A stretch of DNA of 9,090 nucleotides from SZUA-229 sp036567985 (GCA_036567985.1 DATCTK010000090.1:1-9090); one strand, 5' to 3'. Counted from the first letter of the stretch, positions 1-6,667 are shown. Numbers and translations: made by a program. Notes: a model not told the origin generated them from the sequence alone.

Positions 1-778
1 TCAGCAGCTCATAGGCACGACGTAGTTCCTGGGCCATATCCTGTGCTTCGATGATTTCCGCCGCTGAAGCCTGGCGCGCCTGCAGTTTGTCCGGGTGACA
101 CAAACTCACCTTACGCCGATAAGCCTGTTTAATCTCCGCCAGTGTGGCGCGTCGACCCAGCCCCAGCACCTCACAGGCGCTGGCCTGGCTCATCGGTTTG
201 CTGGCACAACTAGTGACCGGCTGATGACGGGCCTGTTTCTCGGCGCGCACACGGCGATCGATGCGGGTCATAACCGGGCCTGAGATATTGATTCGCTTAC
301 AGATACGTTGCATCAGCCGGTATTCAACGTCGCTCATGCCATTGTCGGCATAGGCCATCTGCAGTTGCATTTCGAGGAAAACCTGCAACACGCTCACCCG
401 GTGCTGGCACTGACGGTAAAAACGTTGCAGCAGGGCATCCAGCGCAAACTGTTGATGCTTGCCTTCATTGAACAGGCGAATAGCCAGCTTTTTCTGCTCG
501 ACATTCAGTTGCAGATGCTCCATTAACTCGGATGCCAGGGCAATTTCCGAGGACTTGATGGCACCGTCGGATCTGGCCACATGACCCATACTGGCAAACA
601 CACTGATAAAAAAGGCGATTTGTACCGGACCGTCGGAACCGGCCTGCTGCAGTTTCAGCGAATAATTTTTCCACCAGTTATCCAGCGGGTCACGCAAAAA
701 GCGCTCGGCCAGTGCATCGGCACGAAAGGAACGAAATGTCTGGGTAACGACTTCAGCAAGGCGGGCCAAGGGAATCAT
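1..778 (-). CDS. djlA: DjlA-like TerB/J-domain co-chaperone, 3' end cut by window edge
   Basis: This J-domain protein probably stimulates the ATPase of a DnaK-type Hsp70. The window holds 259 codons plus one base. Residues about 51-165 form a TerB-like helical domain very similar to that of E. coli DjlA, with the matching motifs MGHVARSDGAI, FNEGK and AYADNGMSDVEYRLM. After a short linker, residues about 199-259 form a J domain with VLGLG, IKQAYRRK, the invariant HPD at 228-230 followed by KL, and the terminal AYELL helix. DjlA normally ends just after this point, so only a few codons should be missing. The ATG at 776-778 is the only sensible start: two in-frame TAA codons lie 12 and 18 bases upstream, and the Shine-Dalgarno is weak. 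E. coli DjlA begins with a transmembrane anchor. Here the N-terminus (residues 1-40) is polar and amphipathic, so the protein is probably soluble or peripheral. The family call is strong; using the djlA name for an anchorless form is less sure. Confidence 0.85.
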   Translation of the reverse strand, partial: MIPLARLAEVVTQTFRSFRADALAERFLRDPLDNWWKNYSLKLQQAGSDGPVQIAFFISVFASMGHVARSDGAIKSSEIALASELMEHLQLNVEQKKLAIRLFNEGKHQQFALDALLQRFYRQCQHRVSVLQVFLEMQLQMAYADNGMSDVEYRLMQRICKRINISGPVMTRIDRRVRAEKQARHQPVTSCASKPMSQASACEVLGLGRRATLAEIKQAYRRKVSLCHPDKLQARQASAAEIIEAQDMAQELRRAYELL

Positions 779-898
779 CCTGTCATATTATTTTTATTGA
801 CAGAAACTGTAGCTGATCCGGCTTAAAAAATAAAGAAAATAGTCAATAGAAATAGCAAATTAGAGCAATTAGCTAATAACTCACACTAAGAAACCAAA
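779..898. promoter_or_regulatory. AT-rich intergenic region upstream of djlA
   Basis: This 120-bp gap is strikingly AT-rich compared with its neighbours. It must hold any promoter for the djlA-like gene as well as the 3' end of the preceding minus-strand gene. On the minus strand I see a TTGACT hexamer and several A/T-rich -10-like stretches, but no pair with both good matches and 16-18 bp spacing, so I do not call a specific promoter. An imperfect 20-bp palindrome centred on ATTAGCTAAT (868-877) lies just downstream of the small protein's stop codon. It has no following T-run on the minus strand, so it is not a convincing terminator. Confidence 0.4.
781..802. promoter_or_regulatory. Inverted repeat TGTCA-N12-TGACA next to djlA start
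   Basis: Two perfect 5-bp arms, TGTCA at 781-785 and TGACA at 798-802, flank an A/T-only 12-bp centre. The left arm lies 3 bp upstream of the djlA start codon, covering the ribosome-binding region. A protein bound here, or the weak hairpin in RNA, could affect djlA expression. Arms this short occur by chance, so this is only a candidate operator. Confidence 0.2.
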
Positions 899-1384
899 CT
901 AAAACAGCTCGACATCATCCCGCGTTTCGCGCAACGACTGCTGCAACGCCTGCATCACCTGGGCGGCATCCTCACTCGCCAGAATCGCATCAAACAACAC
1001 ACGCTCGTGTTCCATGGTGTAGCGGCTGCGAATCTGTTGCTGCAGTTGCTGCCAGGCCTCCGCCGAATTCAGCTGCTGCGGGTCTGCCAGCAGCGACTCC
1101 AGCCATTGCAGGCTGTGGGCCACATGCTCAACTCGCTGGGTTAATGCATCGTAAAACTGCAGCGCCGTGGTTGCCTGCTGCAGCGGCTGTGACACCGCAC
1201 GGAACTCTTCAGTCTGCGCCATCTCGGCAAAGGCATTTCCCAGCTGCTGCACCGAGTCATCCGCCTCACGCAGCGACGCCAGCAACTGGCTGGCGGCAAC
1301 CCGTAATACCAGCAGGGTTTGCTGTAACTGCGCCGCTTTTAACGCTGGCGCGGTGTCGGCGGAGGATGGTTTAGCTTGCGACAT
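899..1384 (-). CDS. Small all-helical protein of unknown function, possible CheZ-like motifs
   Basis: The product is 161 residues, soluble, rich in Gln, Ala and Leu, and without cysteine, signal peptide or membrane segment. Heptad-like spacing of Leu/Ala through residues 14-100 and 107-152 suggests a helical bundle or coiled coil. I cannot assign a family with certainty. Three segments look conserved in character: LQFYDALTQRVEHV (75-88), RYTMEHERVLFDAIL (121-135) and the C-terminal DDVELF (156-161). The first contains D79-x-x-x-Q83, the spacing of the catalytic Asp/Gln pair in the CheY-P phosphatase CheZ (FQDLTGQ in E. coli). The acidic, hydrophobic tail recalls the CheY-binding C-terminal peptide of CheZ. 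These are resemblances seen by eye only. At about 161 residues it is shorter than CheZ (about 214). The gene starts at ATG 1382-1384 with a poor Shine-Dalgarno, and an array of 13-bp repeats lies directly upstream. A chemoreceptor gene lies about 3.4 kb away on the same strand. Confidence 0.75.
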   Translation of the reverse strand: MSQAKPSSADTAPALKAAQLQQTLLVLRVAASQLLASLREADDSVQQLGNAFAEMAQTEEFRAVSQPLQQATTALQFYDALTQRVEHVAHSLQWLESLLADPQQLNSAEAWQQLQQQIRSRYTMEHERVLFDAILASEDAAQVMQALQQSLRETRDDVELF

Positions 1385-1407
1385 AGTGTGAACCCGTTTT
1401 TTCTTTT

Positions 1408-1461
1408 TGTTGTGGTCCGGTGTTGTGGTCCGGTGTTGTGGTTCGGCTTGTTGTGGTCAGG
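1408..1461. repeat. Four-copy 13-bp tandem repeat between purT and the 161-residue gene
   Basis: The plus strand carries TGTTGTGGTCCGG at 1408-1420 and exactly again at 1421-1433. A copy with one change (TGTTGTGGTTCGG) is at 1434-1446. After a 2-bp CT insertion there is a fourth copy with one change (TGTTGTGGTCAGG) at 1449-1461. The array ends 9 bp from the purT stop codon and fills most of the 86-bp gap. Any promoter for the downstream minus-strand gene would have to sit within or beside it. It has no spacers and is not CRISPR. Confidence 0.9.
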
Positions 1462-1470
1462 CAATCCGTG

Positions 1471-2667
1471 TCAGCCGGCTTCCGGTTTTACCCTGGAGGC
1501 GGCAAGTCGAGCCCGACCCCGCGCCTCATCAATACTGGCGCCACTGGCCACGGCCACCCCCATGCGGCGTTTAACAAATGACTGGGGCTTGCCGAACAGG
1601 CGCACCTCGCTCATGGGCACACTCAGCGCCTGCTCCAGGCCGCTGTAGCAGATGCCCTCGGCCTCCAGCCCGCCGTAAATCACCGCACTGGCCCCGGGGG
1701 CGCGCAGGCTGGTATCCACCGGCAAGCCCAGAATGGCCCGCGCATGCAGGGCAAACTCCGACTGCCACTGGGTAATCAGCGTCACCAGGCCGGTATCATG
1801 GGGACGCGGGCTCACCTCACTGAAGTACACCTGATCCCCCTTGATAAACAGCTCGACACCGAAAATACCCCGCCCGCCCAGTACGCCGGTGATTTTTTCC
1901 GCGATCTCGCGGGATTTCTCCAGCGCGGTGTCAGACATCGGCTGGGGCTGCCAGCTTTCCACATAATCACCGTCTTTCTGGATGTGTCCGATGGGGGCAC
2001 AGAAATGGGTCTCGATTTCACCCTCGGCATTCTGCGCGCGCACCGTGAGCTGGGTGATTTCATAATCAAATTCCACCAGACTTTCCACAATCACCCGCAC
2101 GCCCTTAACCCGGCCAGCGTCCATTGCATATTGCCAGGCGGCGCTCACATCACTGCTCGATTCCAGCCGCGACTGACCCTTGCCCGAGGAGGACATCACC
2201 GGTTTGACAATACAGGGATAACCGATCAGATCCGCCGCCTGCTGCAATTCCTGCAGGCTGTCGGCAAAGGCATACTCGGAGGTCGCCAGTTTAAGCTCTT
2301 CCGCTGCCAGCCGGCGTATACCTTCACGGTTCATGGTGAGCTGTGTGGCGCGCGCAGTAGGAATCACTTCCGCCAGGCCTTCCTCCTCAATTTCCGCCAG
2401 CATGTCCGTGGCAATCGCCTCGATCTCCGGCACGATAAAGTGTGGACGCTCCTGCACCACCAGTGCTTTCAGTGCAGCGGCATCGGTCATATCGATCACA
2501 TGGGCACGGTGCGCCAGCTGCTGGCCCGGCGCATTGGCGTAGCGATCCACCGCAATCACCTCAACCCCGAAACGCTGTAACGCAATAATCACTTCCTTGC
2601 CCAGCTCACCGGAGCCCAGCAACATCACCCGGGTGGCGGAGGCGGAGAGTGGAGTACCTATTTTCAT
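1471..2667 (-). CDS. purT: Formate-dependent phosphoribosylglycinamide formyltransferase (GAR transformylase 2)
   Basis: PurT makes formyl-GAR from GAR, formate and ATP in the third step of cytoplasmic purine synthesis, independently of the folate-using PurN. The product is 398 residues against 392 in E. coli and shows the ATP-grasp order. The N-terminal domain has LLGSGELGKE (16-25; E21-L22 match the GAR-binding E22-L23 of E. coli) and PEIEAI around E81. The central ATP-binding domain has R114, K155 and the SSSGKGQ loop (159-165). The metal ligands are E272 and E284, followed by VSPRPHDTG with D291. The C-terminus has GKP and KRRMG near 359-370. All expected key residues are present. The ATG at 2665-2667 is preceded by AGGG at about -9 on the minus strand. 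The gene lies 99 bp downstream of ilvD, with no clear promoter of its own in the gap, so it may be read from ilvD. I see no obvious PurR box. Confidence 0.97.
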   Translation of the reverse strand: MKIGTPLSASATRVMLLGSGELGKEVIIALQRFGVEVIAVDRYANAPGQQLAHRAHVIDMTDAAALKALVVQERPHFIVPEIEAIATDMLAEIEEEGLAEVIPTARATQLTMNREGIRRLAAEELKLATSEYAFADSLQELQQAADLIGYPCIVKPVMSSSGKGQSRLESSSDVSAAWQYAMDAGRVKGVRVIVESLVEFDYEITQLTVRAQNAEGEIETHFCAPIGHIQKDGDYVESWQPQPMSDTALEKSREIAEKITGVLGGRGIFGVELFIKGDQVYFSEVSPRPHDTGLVTLITQWQSEFALHARAILGLPVDTSLRAPGASAVIYGGLEAEGICYSGLEQALSVPMSEVRLFGKPQSFVKRRMGVAVASGASIDEARGRARLAASRVKPEAG

Positions 2668-2685
2668 TATCTATGCCCTATTAAA

Positions 2686-2750
2686 AGTCGTTGGTCTTTG
2701 GTCATTGGTCGTTAGTCAGACTAAAGACGTTCGACGAAAGACTAACGACT
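2686..2750. repeat. Heptamer-built inverted repeat between ilvD and purT
   Basis: The left arm (2686-2717) is a run of four heptamers plus a partial fifth, with units AGTCGTT, GGTCTTT, GGTCATT and GGTCGTT. The right arm (2719-2750), read on the other strand, is also a run of related heptamers, beginning AGTCGTT and AGTCTTT. The 32-base arms match at 25 positions by my count and are separated by one base. Transcribed from ilvD towards purT, this would form a long imperfect hairpin, ending at the ilvD-distal side in CTTTTAAT. It could therefore attenuate, terminate or stabilise the message. No coding function is evident. Confidence 0.8.
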
Positions 2751-2766
2751 AAATTAATGACTGTAA

Positions 2767-4662
2767 TCACTTCAGCTGTGACACATCACGCACCGCGCCG
2801 CGGGCAGCGCTGGTGGTCATGGCCGCATAGGCCTTGAGTGCATTACTCACCACGCGCTCACGACCCAGCGGTTTCCATGCATCTGCGCCTTTCGCTTCCA
2901 TAACCTGACGACGACGCTTTAATTCATCATCATCAACCAGCAGATTGATACTGCGCTGCGGGATATCAATCTGAATCATGTCACCTTCTTCCACCAGGCC
3001 GATGGCGCCACCCTCGGCGGCTTCCGGTGAAGCATGACCAATCGACAGCCCGGATGTGCCACCGGAAAAACGGCCATCGGTTAACAGGGCACAGGCCTTA
3101 CCCAGGCCTTTCGATTTGAGGTAAGAGGTGGGGTAGAGCATTTCCTGCATACCCGGCCCGCCTTTCGGCCCTTCATAACGAATCAGTACCACATCACCTT
3201 CCTTGATCTGGTCACCCAGAATGGCTTCAACTGCGGCATCCTGGCTTTCAAAAATACGCGCCGGACCCACAAAACCGGTCAGGGTTGAAGTGGGCACACT
3301 GGTGGTGTAACGCAGCTCTTCAGCTTCGAACATGCTCATGTCGACCCCGGCGGTTTTAACGATACAGCCATCCACCGCAATGTTGCCAAACAGAACCGCC
3401 AGGCCACCATCCTGTGAATAGGCATGGGCCTTATTGCGAATACAGCCCGCATCACGATCCGTATCCAGCGCCCACACCTTGGCCTGTGAAAACGCCTGCT
3501 GGGTAGGCACATTACCCGGTGCCGCAGAATACAGTTTGGTCGCCGCCTCATCGGTGCTCACCGCGATATCCCATTTCGCCAGGGCATCTCCCATGGTCGC
3601 GCTGTGCACCGTGGGCAAATCGGTGTGCAGCAGGCCGGCCCGCGCCAGCTCGCCGAGTATGCCCATCACGCCACCGGCGCGGTGTACATCTTCCATATGG
3701 TAGAGCGGTGTCGCCGGCGCCACCTTGCACAGGTTGGGCACCTTGCGTGACAGGCGATCAATGTCGTCCATGGTGAAGTTCACTTCACCTTCCTGTGCTG
3801 CCGCCAGTAAATGCAGTACCGTATTGGTGGAACCACCCATGGCGATGTCCAGGCTCATGGCATTTTCAAACGCCCTGAAACTGGCGATAGAACGGGGCAA
3901 TACCTGCTCATTGTCGTTTTCATAGTAATCACGGGCGAGGTCCACAATGCGCCGGCCGGCCTCAAGGAACAGTTCTTCACGGAAAGCATGGGTGGCCAGC
4001 AGCGAACCGTTACCCGGCAGCGACAGCCCCAGCGCTTCGGTCAGGCAGTTCATCGAGTTGGCCGTAAACATACCTGAACAGGAACCGCAGGTAGGACAGG
4101 CGGAACGTTCTATCTGCGCCACGTCTTCATCGCTTTCATTGTCATCAGCCGCCATCACCATGGCATCCACCAGATCCAGGTGAACTTCCTTGCCATGCAC
4201 CTGTGCCTTACCCGACTCCATTGGCCCACCGGAGACAAAAATCACCGGAATATTCAGACGCATCGAGGCCAGCAACATGCCGGGGGTGATTTTGTCGCAG
4301 TTGGAAATACACACAATCGCATCGGCGCAGTGTGCGTTCACCATATACTCCACCGAATCGGCAATAATTTCCCGTGAAGGCAGTGAATACAGCATGCCGC
4401 CGTGACCCATGGCGATGCCATCGTCCACCGCGATAGTATTGAATTCCTTGGCGATACCACCAGCCCGTTCCACTTCGCGCGCCACCAGCTGCCCCATGTC
4501 CTTGAGATGGACATGGCCCGGTACAAACTGGGTGAAGGAATTGGCGATGGCAATAATCGGTTTGTCGAAATCGCCATCTTTCATACCCGTGGCTCGCCAC
4601 AGTGCGCGGGCGCCCGCCATATTGCGGCCGTGGGTGGATGTTCTTGAGCGGTATACAGGCAT
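2767..4662 (-). CDS. ilvD: Dihydroxyacid dehydratase
   Basis: IlvD dehydrates 2,3-dihydroxy-isovalerate and 2,3-dihydroxy-3-methylvalerate to the 2-keto acids leading to valine, leucine, isoleucine and pantothenate. It is a cytoplasmic Fe-S enzyme. The product is 631 residues and aligns with the long bacterial type (616 in E. coli). Visible signatures are AVDDGIAMGHGGM (78-90, Mg-binding Asp), SNCDKITPGML (120-130, cluster Cys122 and the Lys124 expected to be carbamylated), CPTCGSCSGMF (189-199, cluster Cys195), and GRFSGGTSGLSIGH near 530-543 in the catalytic C-terminal domain. The C-terminus GAVRDVSQLK is family-like. The extra length is mainly an insertion at about residues 443-463, between KTAGV and GPARI. 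The ATG at 4660-4662 has a good Shine-Dalgarno, GAGGT at 4669-4673 on the minus strand, 6 bases away. It has a likely promoter at 4701-4730. PurT follows after the heptamer repeat. Confidence 0.98.
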   Translation of the reverse strand: MPVYRSRTSTHGRNMAGARALWRATGMKDGDFDKPIIAIANSFTQFVPGHVHLKDMGQLVAREVERAGGIAKEFNTIAVDDGIAMGHGGMLYSLPSREIIADSVEYMVNAHCADAIVCISNCDKITPGMLLASMRLNIPVIFVSGGPMESGKAQVHGKEVHLDLVDAMVMAADDNESDEDVAQIERSACPTCGSCSGMFTANSMNCLTEALGLSLPGNGSLLATHAFREELFLEAGRRIVDLARDYYENDNEQVLPRSIASFRAFENAMSLDIAMGGSTNTVLHLLAAAQEGEVNFTMDDIDRLSRKVPNLCKVAPATPLYHMEDVHRAGGVMGILGELARAGLLHTDLPTVHSATMGDALAKWDIAVSTDEAATKLYSAAPGNVPTQQAFSQAKVWALDTDRDAGCIRNKAHAYSQDGGLAVLFGNIAVDGCIVKTAGVDMSMFEAEELRYTTSVPTSTLTGFVGPARIFESQDAAVEAILGDQIKEGDVVLIRYEGPKGGPGMQEMLYPTSYLKSKGLGKACALLTDGRFSGGTSGLSIGHASPEAAEGGAIGLVEEGDMIQIDIPQRSINLLVDDDELKRRRQVMEAKGADAWKPLGRERVVSNALKAYAAMTTSAARGAVRDVSQLK

Positions 4663-4700
4663 TGTGTGACCTCAGATGTTACAAATTCTATGGGGCCCAC

Positions 4701-4730
4701 ATTGTAGAGGAAACAGTCGGCGGCTGTAAG
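4701..4730 (-). promoter_or_regulatory. Probable sigma-70 promoter of ilvD
   Basis: On the minus strand a CTTACA -35 (4725-4730, 4 of 6 consensus bases) is followed by an 18-bp spacer and a TACAAT -10 (4701-4706, 5 of 6). Transcription would begin near 4694, giving a leader of about 30 bases with the GAGGT ribosome site in it. So short a leader leaves no room for a branched-chain amino acid attenuator peptide. It lies in the 110-bp gap after the chemoreceptor gene, which suggests ilvD is transcribed separately from that gene. Confidence 0.5.
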
Positions 4731-4772
4731 TCAAAACTGGCCTGCCAGCCACCGAAAAGGAGGGTTTCAGCG

Positions 4773-6416
4773 TTACACCTTGAGGCGCGACACCACGTGT
4801 TTGAGCTCTTCCGCCACATTGCGCAGTTCTTCGCTGGCACGTGCGGTGCTGGCAACACTTTCCGAGGTATTATCCGCCGCCTGGCTGATATTGACGATAT
4901 TGCGATTGATTTCCTCCGCCACCGCATTCTGCTCTTCCGCGGCACTGGCGATCAGCGCATTCATGTCATTGATATTGGTCACCGAACTGGTAATTGAGGT
5001 CAGCACCTTGCCGGCTTCTGCAGCCGTGTCCCGGGTCACATCCGCCTGGGAGCGACTCTGGTTCATCGACTCCACCGCCTCCTGGGCGCCCGCCTGCAGG
5101 CGTTCGATCATGCTCTGAATTTCTTCGGTCGAACTCTGGCTGCGCTGCGCCAGGGTGCGAACCTCGTCCGCCACCACCGCAAAACCCCGACCCTGCTCAC
5201 CGGCACGGGCCGCTTCAATCGCCGCATTCAGGGCGAGCAGATTGGTCTGCTCCGCTATGCCACGAATCACATCCAGCACCGAACCGATTTCCACCGAGTC
5301 GGTTTCCAGGCGATGGATCACATCCGAGGCCTGCTCCACTTTCTGCACCAGGGTGGCAATGGCGCGTATGGCATCGTTTACTACACCCTGGCCGGTATTC
5401 ACTTCACTGTTCGCCTGGTTGGCGGAGTCCGCCGCCAGCTGTGCATTCTGTGACACCTCATGCACCGTGGCAGTCATTTCATTCATCGCCGTGGCCACCT
5501 GATCGGTTTCCTGGCGTTGTGACATCATCGCCTGATTGGCCTGATCCGACACATGGGACATTTCTTCCGCTGCAGTGGAAACGGAATACACCGAGTGATT
5601 AATGCGCTGCACCAGCTCACCGATGTCCTGCTGCAGTTTTTCCGCCGCCAGTGCCACCTGGCCGATTTCATCACTGGAGTGCACCTTGATTGTGCCACTG
5701 AAATCGCCATTGGCCATTTGCGTAAAATCGTCCACCAGGCTCTTCGCCGGGGTAATAATATTTTTCTGGATCAGCACCATAAACAGCACAAACGATAGCG
5801 CCACCGCAATCGCCAGCATGATCAGGGTAATCTGGATACTCGCCTGTGAACGCTCCTCGGCGAGCTGCAGCGTGGCTGCCGCCGACTCGGTTAACTTGCC
5901 CTGTAGCAGCGACAGCACCGCTTGCGCGTCCGACCCCAGACCGTGGGTGACCTGATCGGCGACACGGAAATCAGAGCCCGAGGCCTGGTACTGCTGATAG
6001 GCTGCCTGGTAGGCCTTAAATAGATCACCATGCAACTGTTTGAATTCCTGCAGCATCGACTCCAGCTGTGCGTTGCCTACATCCCTGATCAGCAGATCCG
6101 CCTCTGACTGCACATCCTGATAGCGTTGCACAAACGCTGACCAGTGCTGTTGCCGTAGTTCTGTATCCTGCCCGCGCAGCAACAGATTTTTCCACTCATC
6201 CGCCTGTGCACGAAAGCTCAGGCTGACGTCGAGAAATTCCGCCTGCACCCGTTGTTCGTGGTGCATCAGCTCCGCCATTTCCTGCTCGACCTGCCAGGCA
6301 TTGTAAATACCGAACAGGGTCGCCGCCAGCACCAGGCCGGTACCGAAGCCGGTTACCATTAACAGTTTATTTCGAACACTTCCCACAATCAGACGCTTTA
6401 TCACGGACAACCCCAT
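4773..6416 (-). CDS. Methyl-accepting chemotaxis protein (transmembrane chemoreceptor)
   Basis: This inner-membrane receptor should sense a periplasmic ligand and control CheA through CheW. The 547-residue product has the full order. TM1 is at about 18-38. A roughly 155-residue periplasmic helical region (39-192) contains the segment DEWKNLLLRG (73-82), typical of the small four-helix-bundle type. TM2 is at about 193-216, a HAMP domain with ITPAKSLVDDF and DEIGQV at 217-269, and a long coiled-coil signalling domain at 270-547. The hairpin tip is intact (EQTNLLALNAAIEAARAGEQ at 389-408, then GRGFAVVADEVRTLAQRS). There is no C-terminal pentapeptide for CheR/CheB tethering; the protein ends RLKV. 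The ligand cannot be read from the sequence. An in-frame TAA 9 bases upstream fixes the ATG at 6414-6416, though the Shine-Dalgarno (AGCAG) is poor. An exact sigma-28 promoter lies 160 bases upstream. Confidence 0.97.
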   Translation of the reverse strand: MGLSVIKRLIVGSVRNKLLMVTGFGTGLVLAATLFGIYNAWQVEQEMAELMHHEQRVQAEFLDVSLSFRAQADEWKNLLLRGQDTELRQQHWSAFVQRYQDVQSEADLLIRDVGNAQLESMLQEFKQLHGDLFKAYQAAYQQYQASGSDFRVADQVTHGLGSDAQAVLSLLQGKLTESAAATLQLAEERSQASIQITLIMLAIAVALSFVLFMVLIQKNIITPAKSLVDDFTQMANGDFSGTIKVHSSDEIGQVALAAEKLQQDIGELVQRINHSVYSVSTAAEEMSHVSDQANQAMMSQRQETDQVATAMNEMTATVHEVSQNAQLAADSANQANSEVNTGQGVVNDAIRAIATLVQKVEQASDVIHRLETDSVEIGSVLDVIRGIAEQTNLLALNAAIEAARAGEQGRGFAVVADEVRTLAQRSQSSTEEIQSMIERLQAGAQEAVESMNQSRSQADVTRDTAAEAGKVLTSITSSVTNINDMNALIASAAEEQNAVAEEINRNIVNISQAADNTSESVASTARASEELRNVAEELKHVVSRLKV

Positions 6417-6667
6417 CTGCTTTTATTTTTTATTCAGTACACGCACCGGCACAACAAACTGCATCAACTCTACGCTCTATATAGCAAACCCGCGCCGGCT
6501 TTGCGCCAGCAACAAGCATCGGTCTACCAGTCATACCAGCTGATGCGCAGATTGTTGCGGCTATGGCTATTGATAATTATCGGCCATAAGCACAAGATAT
6601 TTAGCCGTTTATTGCTTACAATAAAATTGATAAGTTTTTTAAATCAAATGAAATTGATACCGCCCTT
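6417..6667. promoter_or_regulatory. Divergent regulatory region between the chemoreceptor gene and oxyR
   Basis: This 251-bp gap serves two divergent genes. The half nearer oxyR (about 6565-6660) is AT-rich. It holds the sigma-28 promoter, the 10-bp palindrome GATAATTATC (6572-6581), which partly coincides with the sigma-28 -10, and a TACAAT -10-like hexamer on the plus strand (6617-6622) that could serve oxyR. The matching -35 position (6594-6599) is poor, as is common for activator-dependent or autoregulated promoters. The half nearer the receptor gene (6417-6570) is the presumed untranslated leader. It contains a small GC-rich hairpin around 6489-6503 and no recognisable riboswitch. I could not find a convincing OxyR tetra-ATAG site. 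Confidence 0.5.
6577..6603 (-). promoter_or_regulatory. Consensus sigma-28 (FliA) promoter for the chemoreceptor gene
   Basis: On the minus strand TAAA (6600-6603) is followed by exactly 15 bases and then GCCGATAA (6577-6584). This is a full match to the TAAA-N15-GCCGATAA core of flagellar class 3 promoters. It points at the chemoreceptor gene, a standard FliA target. The start site would fall near 6569, leaving a leader of about 150 bases, longer than usual for this class. The motif match is seen directly; its activity is inferred. Confidence 0.8.

Noticed and set aside
1408..1461. CRISPR-like array
   Set aside because: Units of 13 bp are directly adjacent with no spacers, and no cas genes are near.
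1744..2580. Long plus-strand open frame (278 codons) inside purT
   Set aside because: It is antisense to a purT with all family residues, has no recognisable domain and is rich in His/Arg/Gln typical of a shadow frame in GC-rich DNA.
4731..4748. Possible intrinsic terminator after the chemoreceptor gene (CTGG-CCTG-CCAG followed by TTTT on the minus strand)
   Set aside because: The stem is only 4 bp and the T-run only four bases, too weak to call.
4663..4772. Branched-chain amino acid attenuator leader before ilvD
   Set aside because: No short peptide rich in Ile/Val/Leu codons and no alternative hairpins; the predicted leader is only about 30 bases.
4994..5602. 202-codon plus-strand frame opposite the chemoreceptor signalling domain
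   Set aside because: Very Pro/Ser/Arg-rich low-complexity product antisense to a highly conserved domain; a shadow.
6572..6581. GATAATTATC palindrome as an OxyR or Fur operator
   Set aside because: It lacks the spaced ATAG/CTAT repeats of OxyR sites and is half the length of a Fur box. Part of it is explained by the sigma-28 -10 element.
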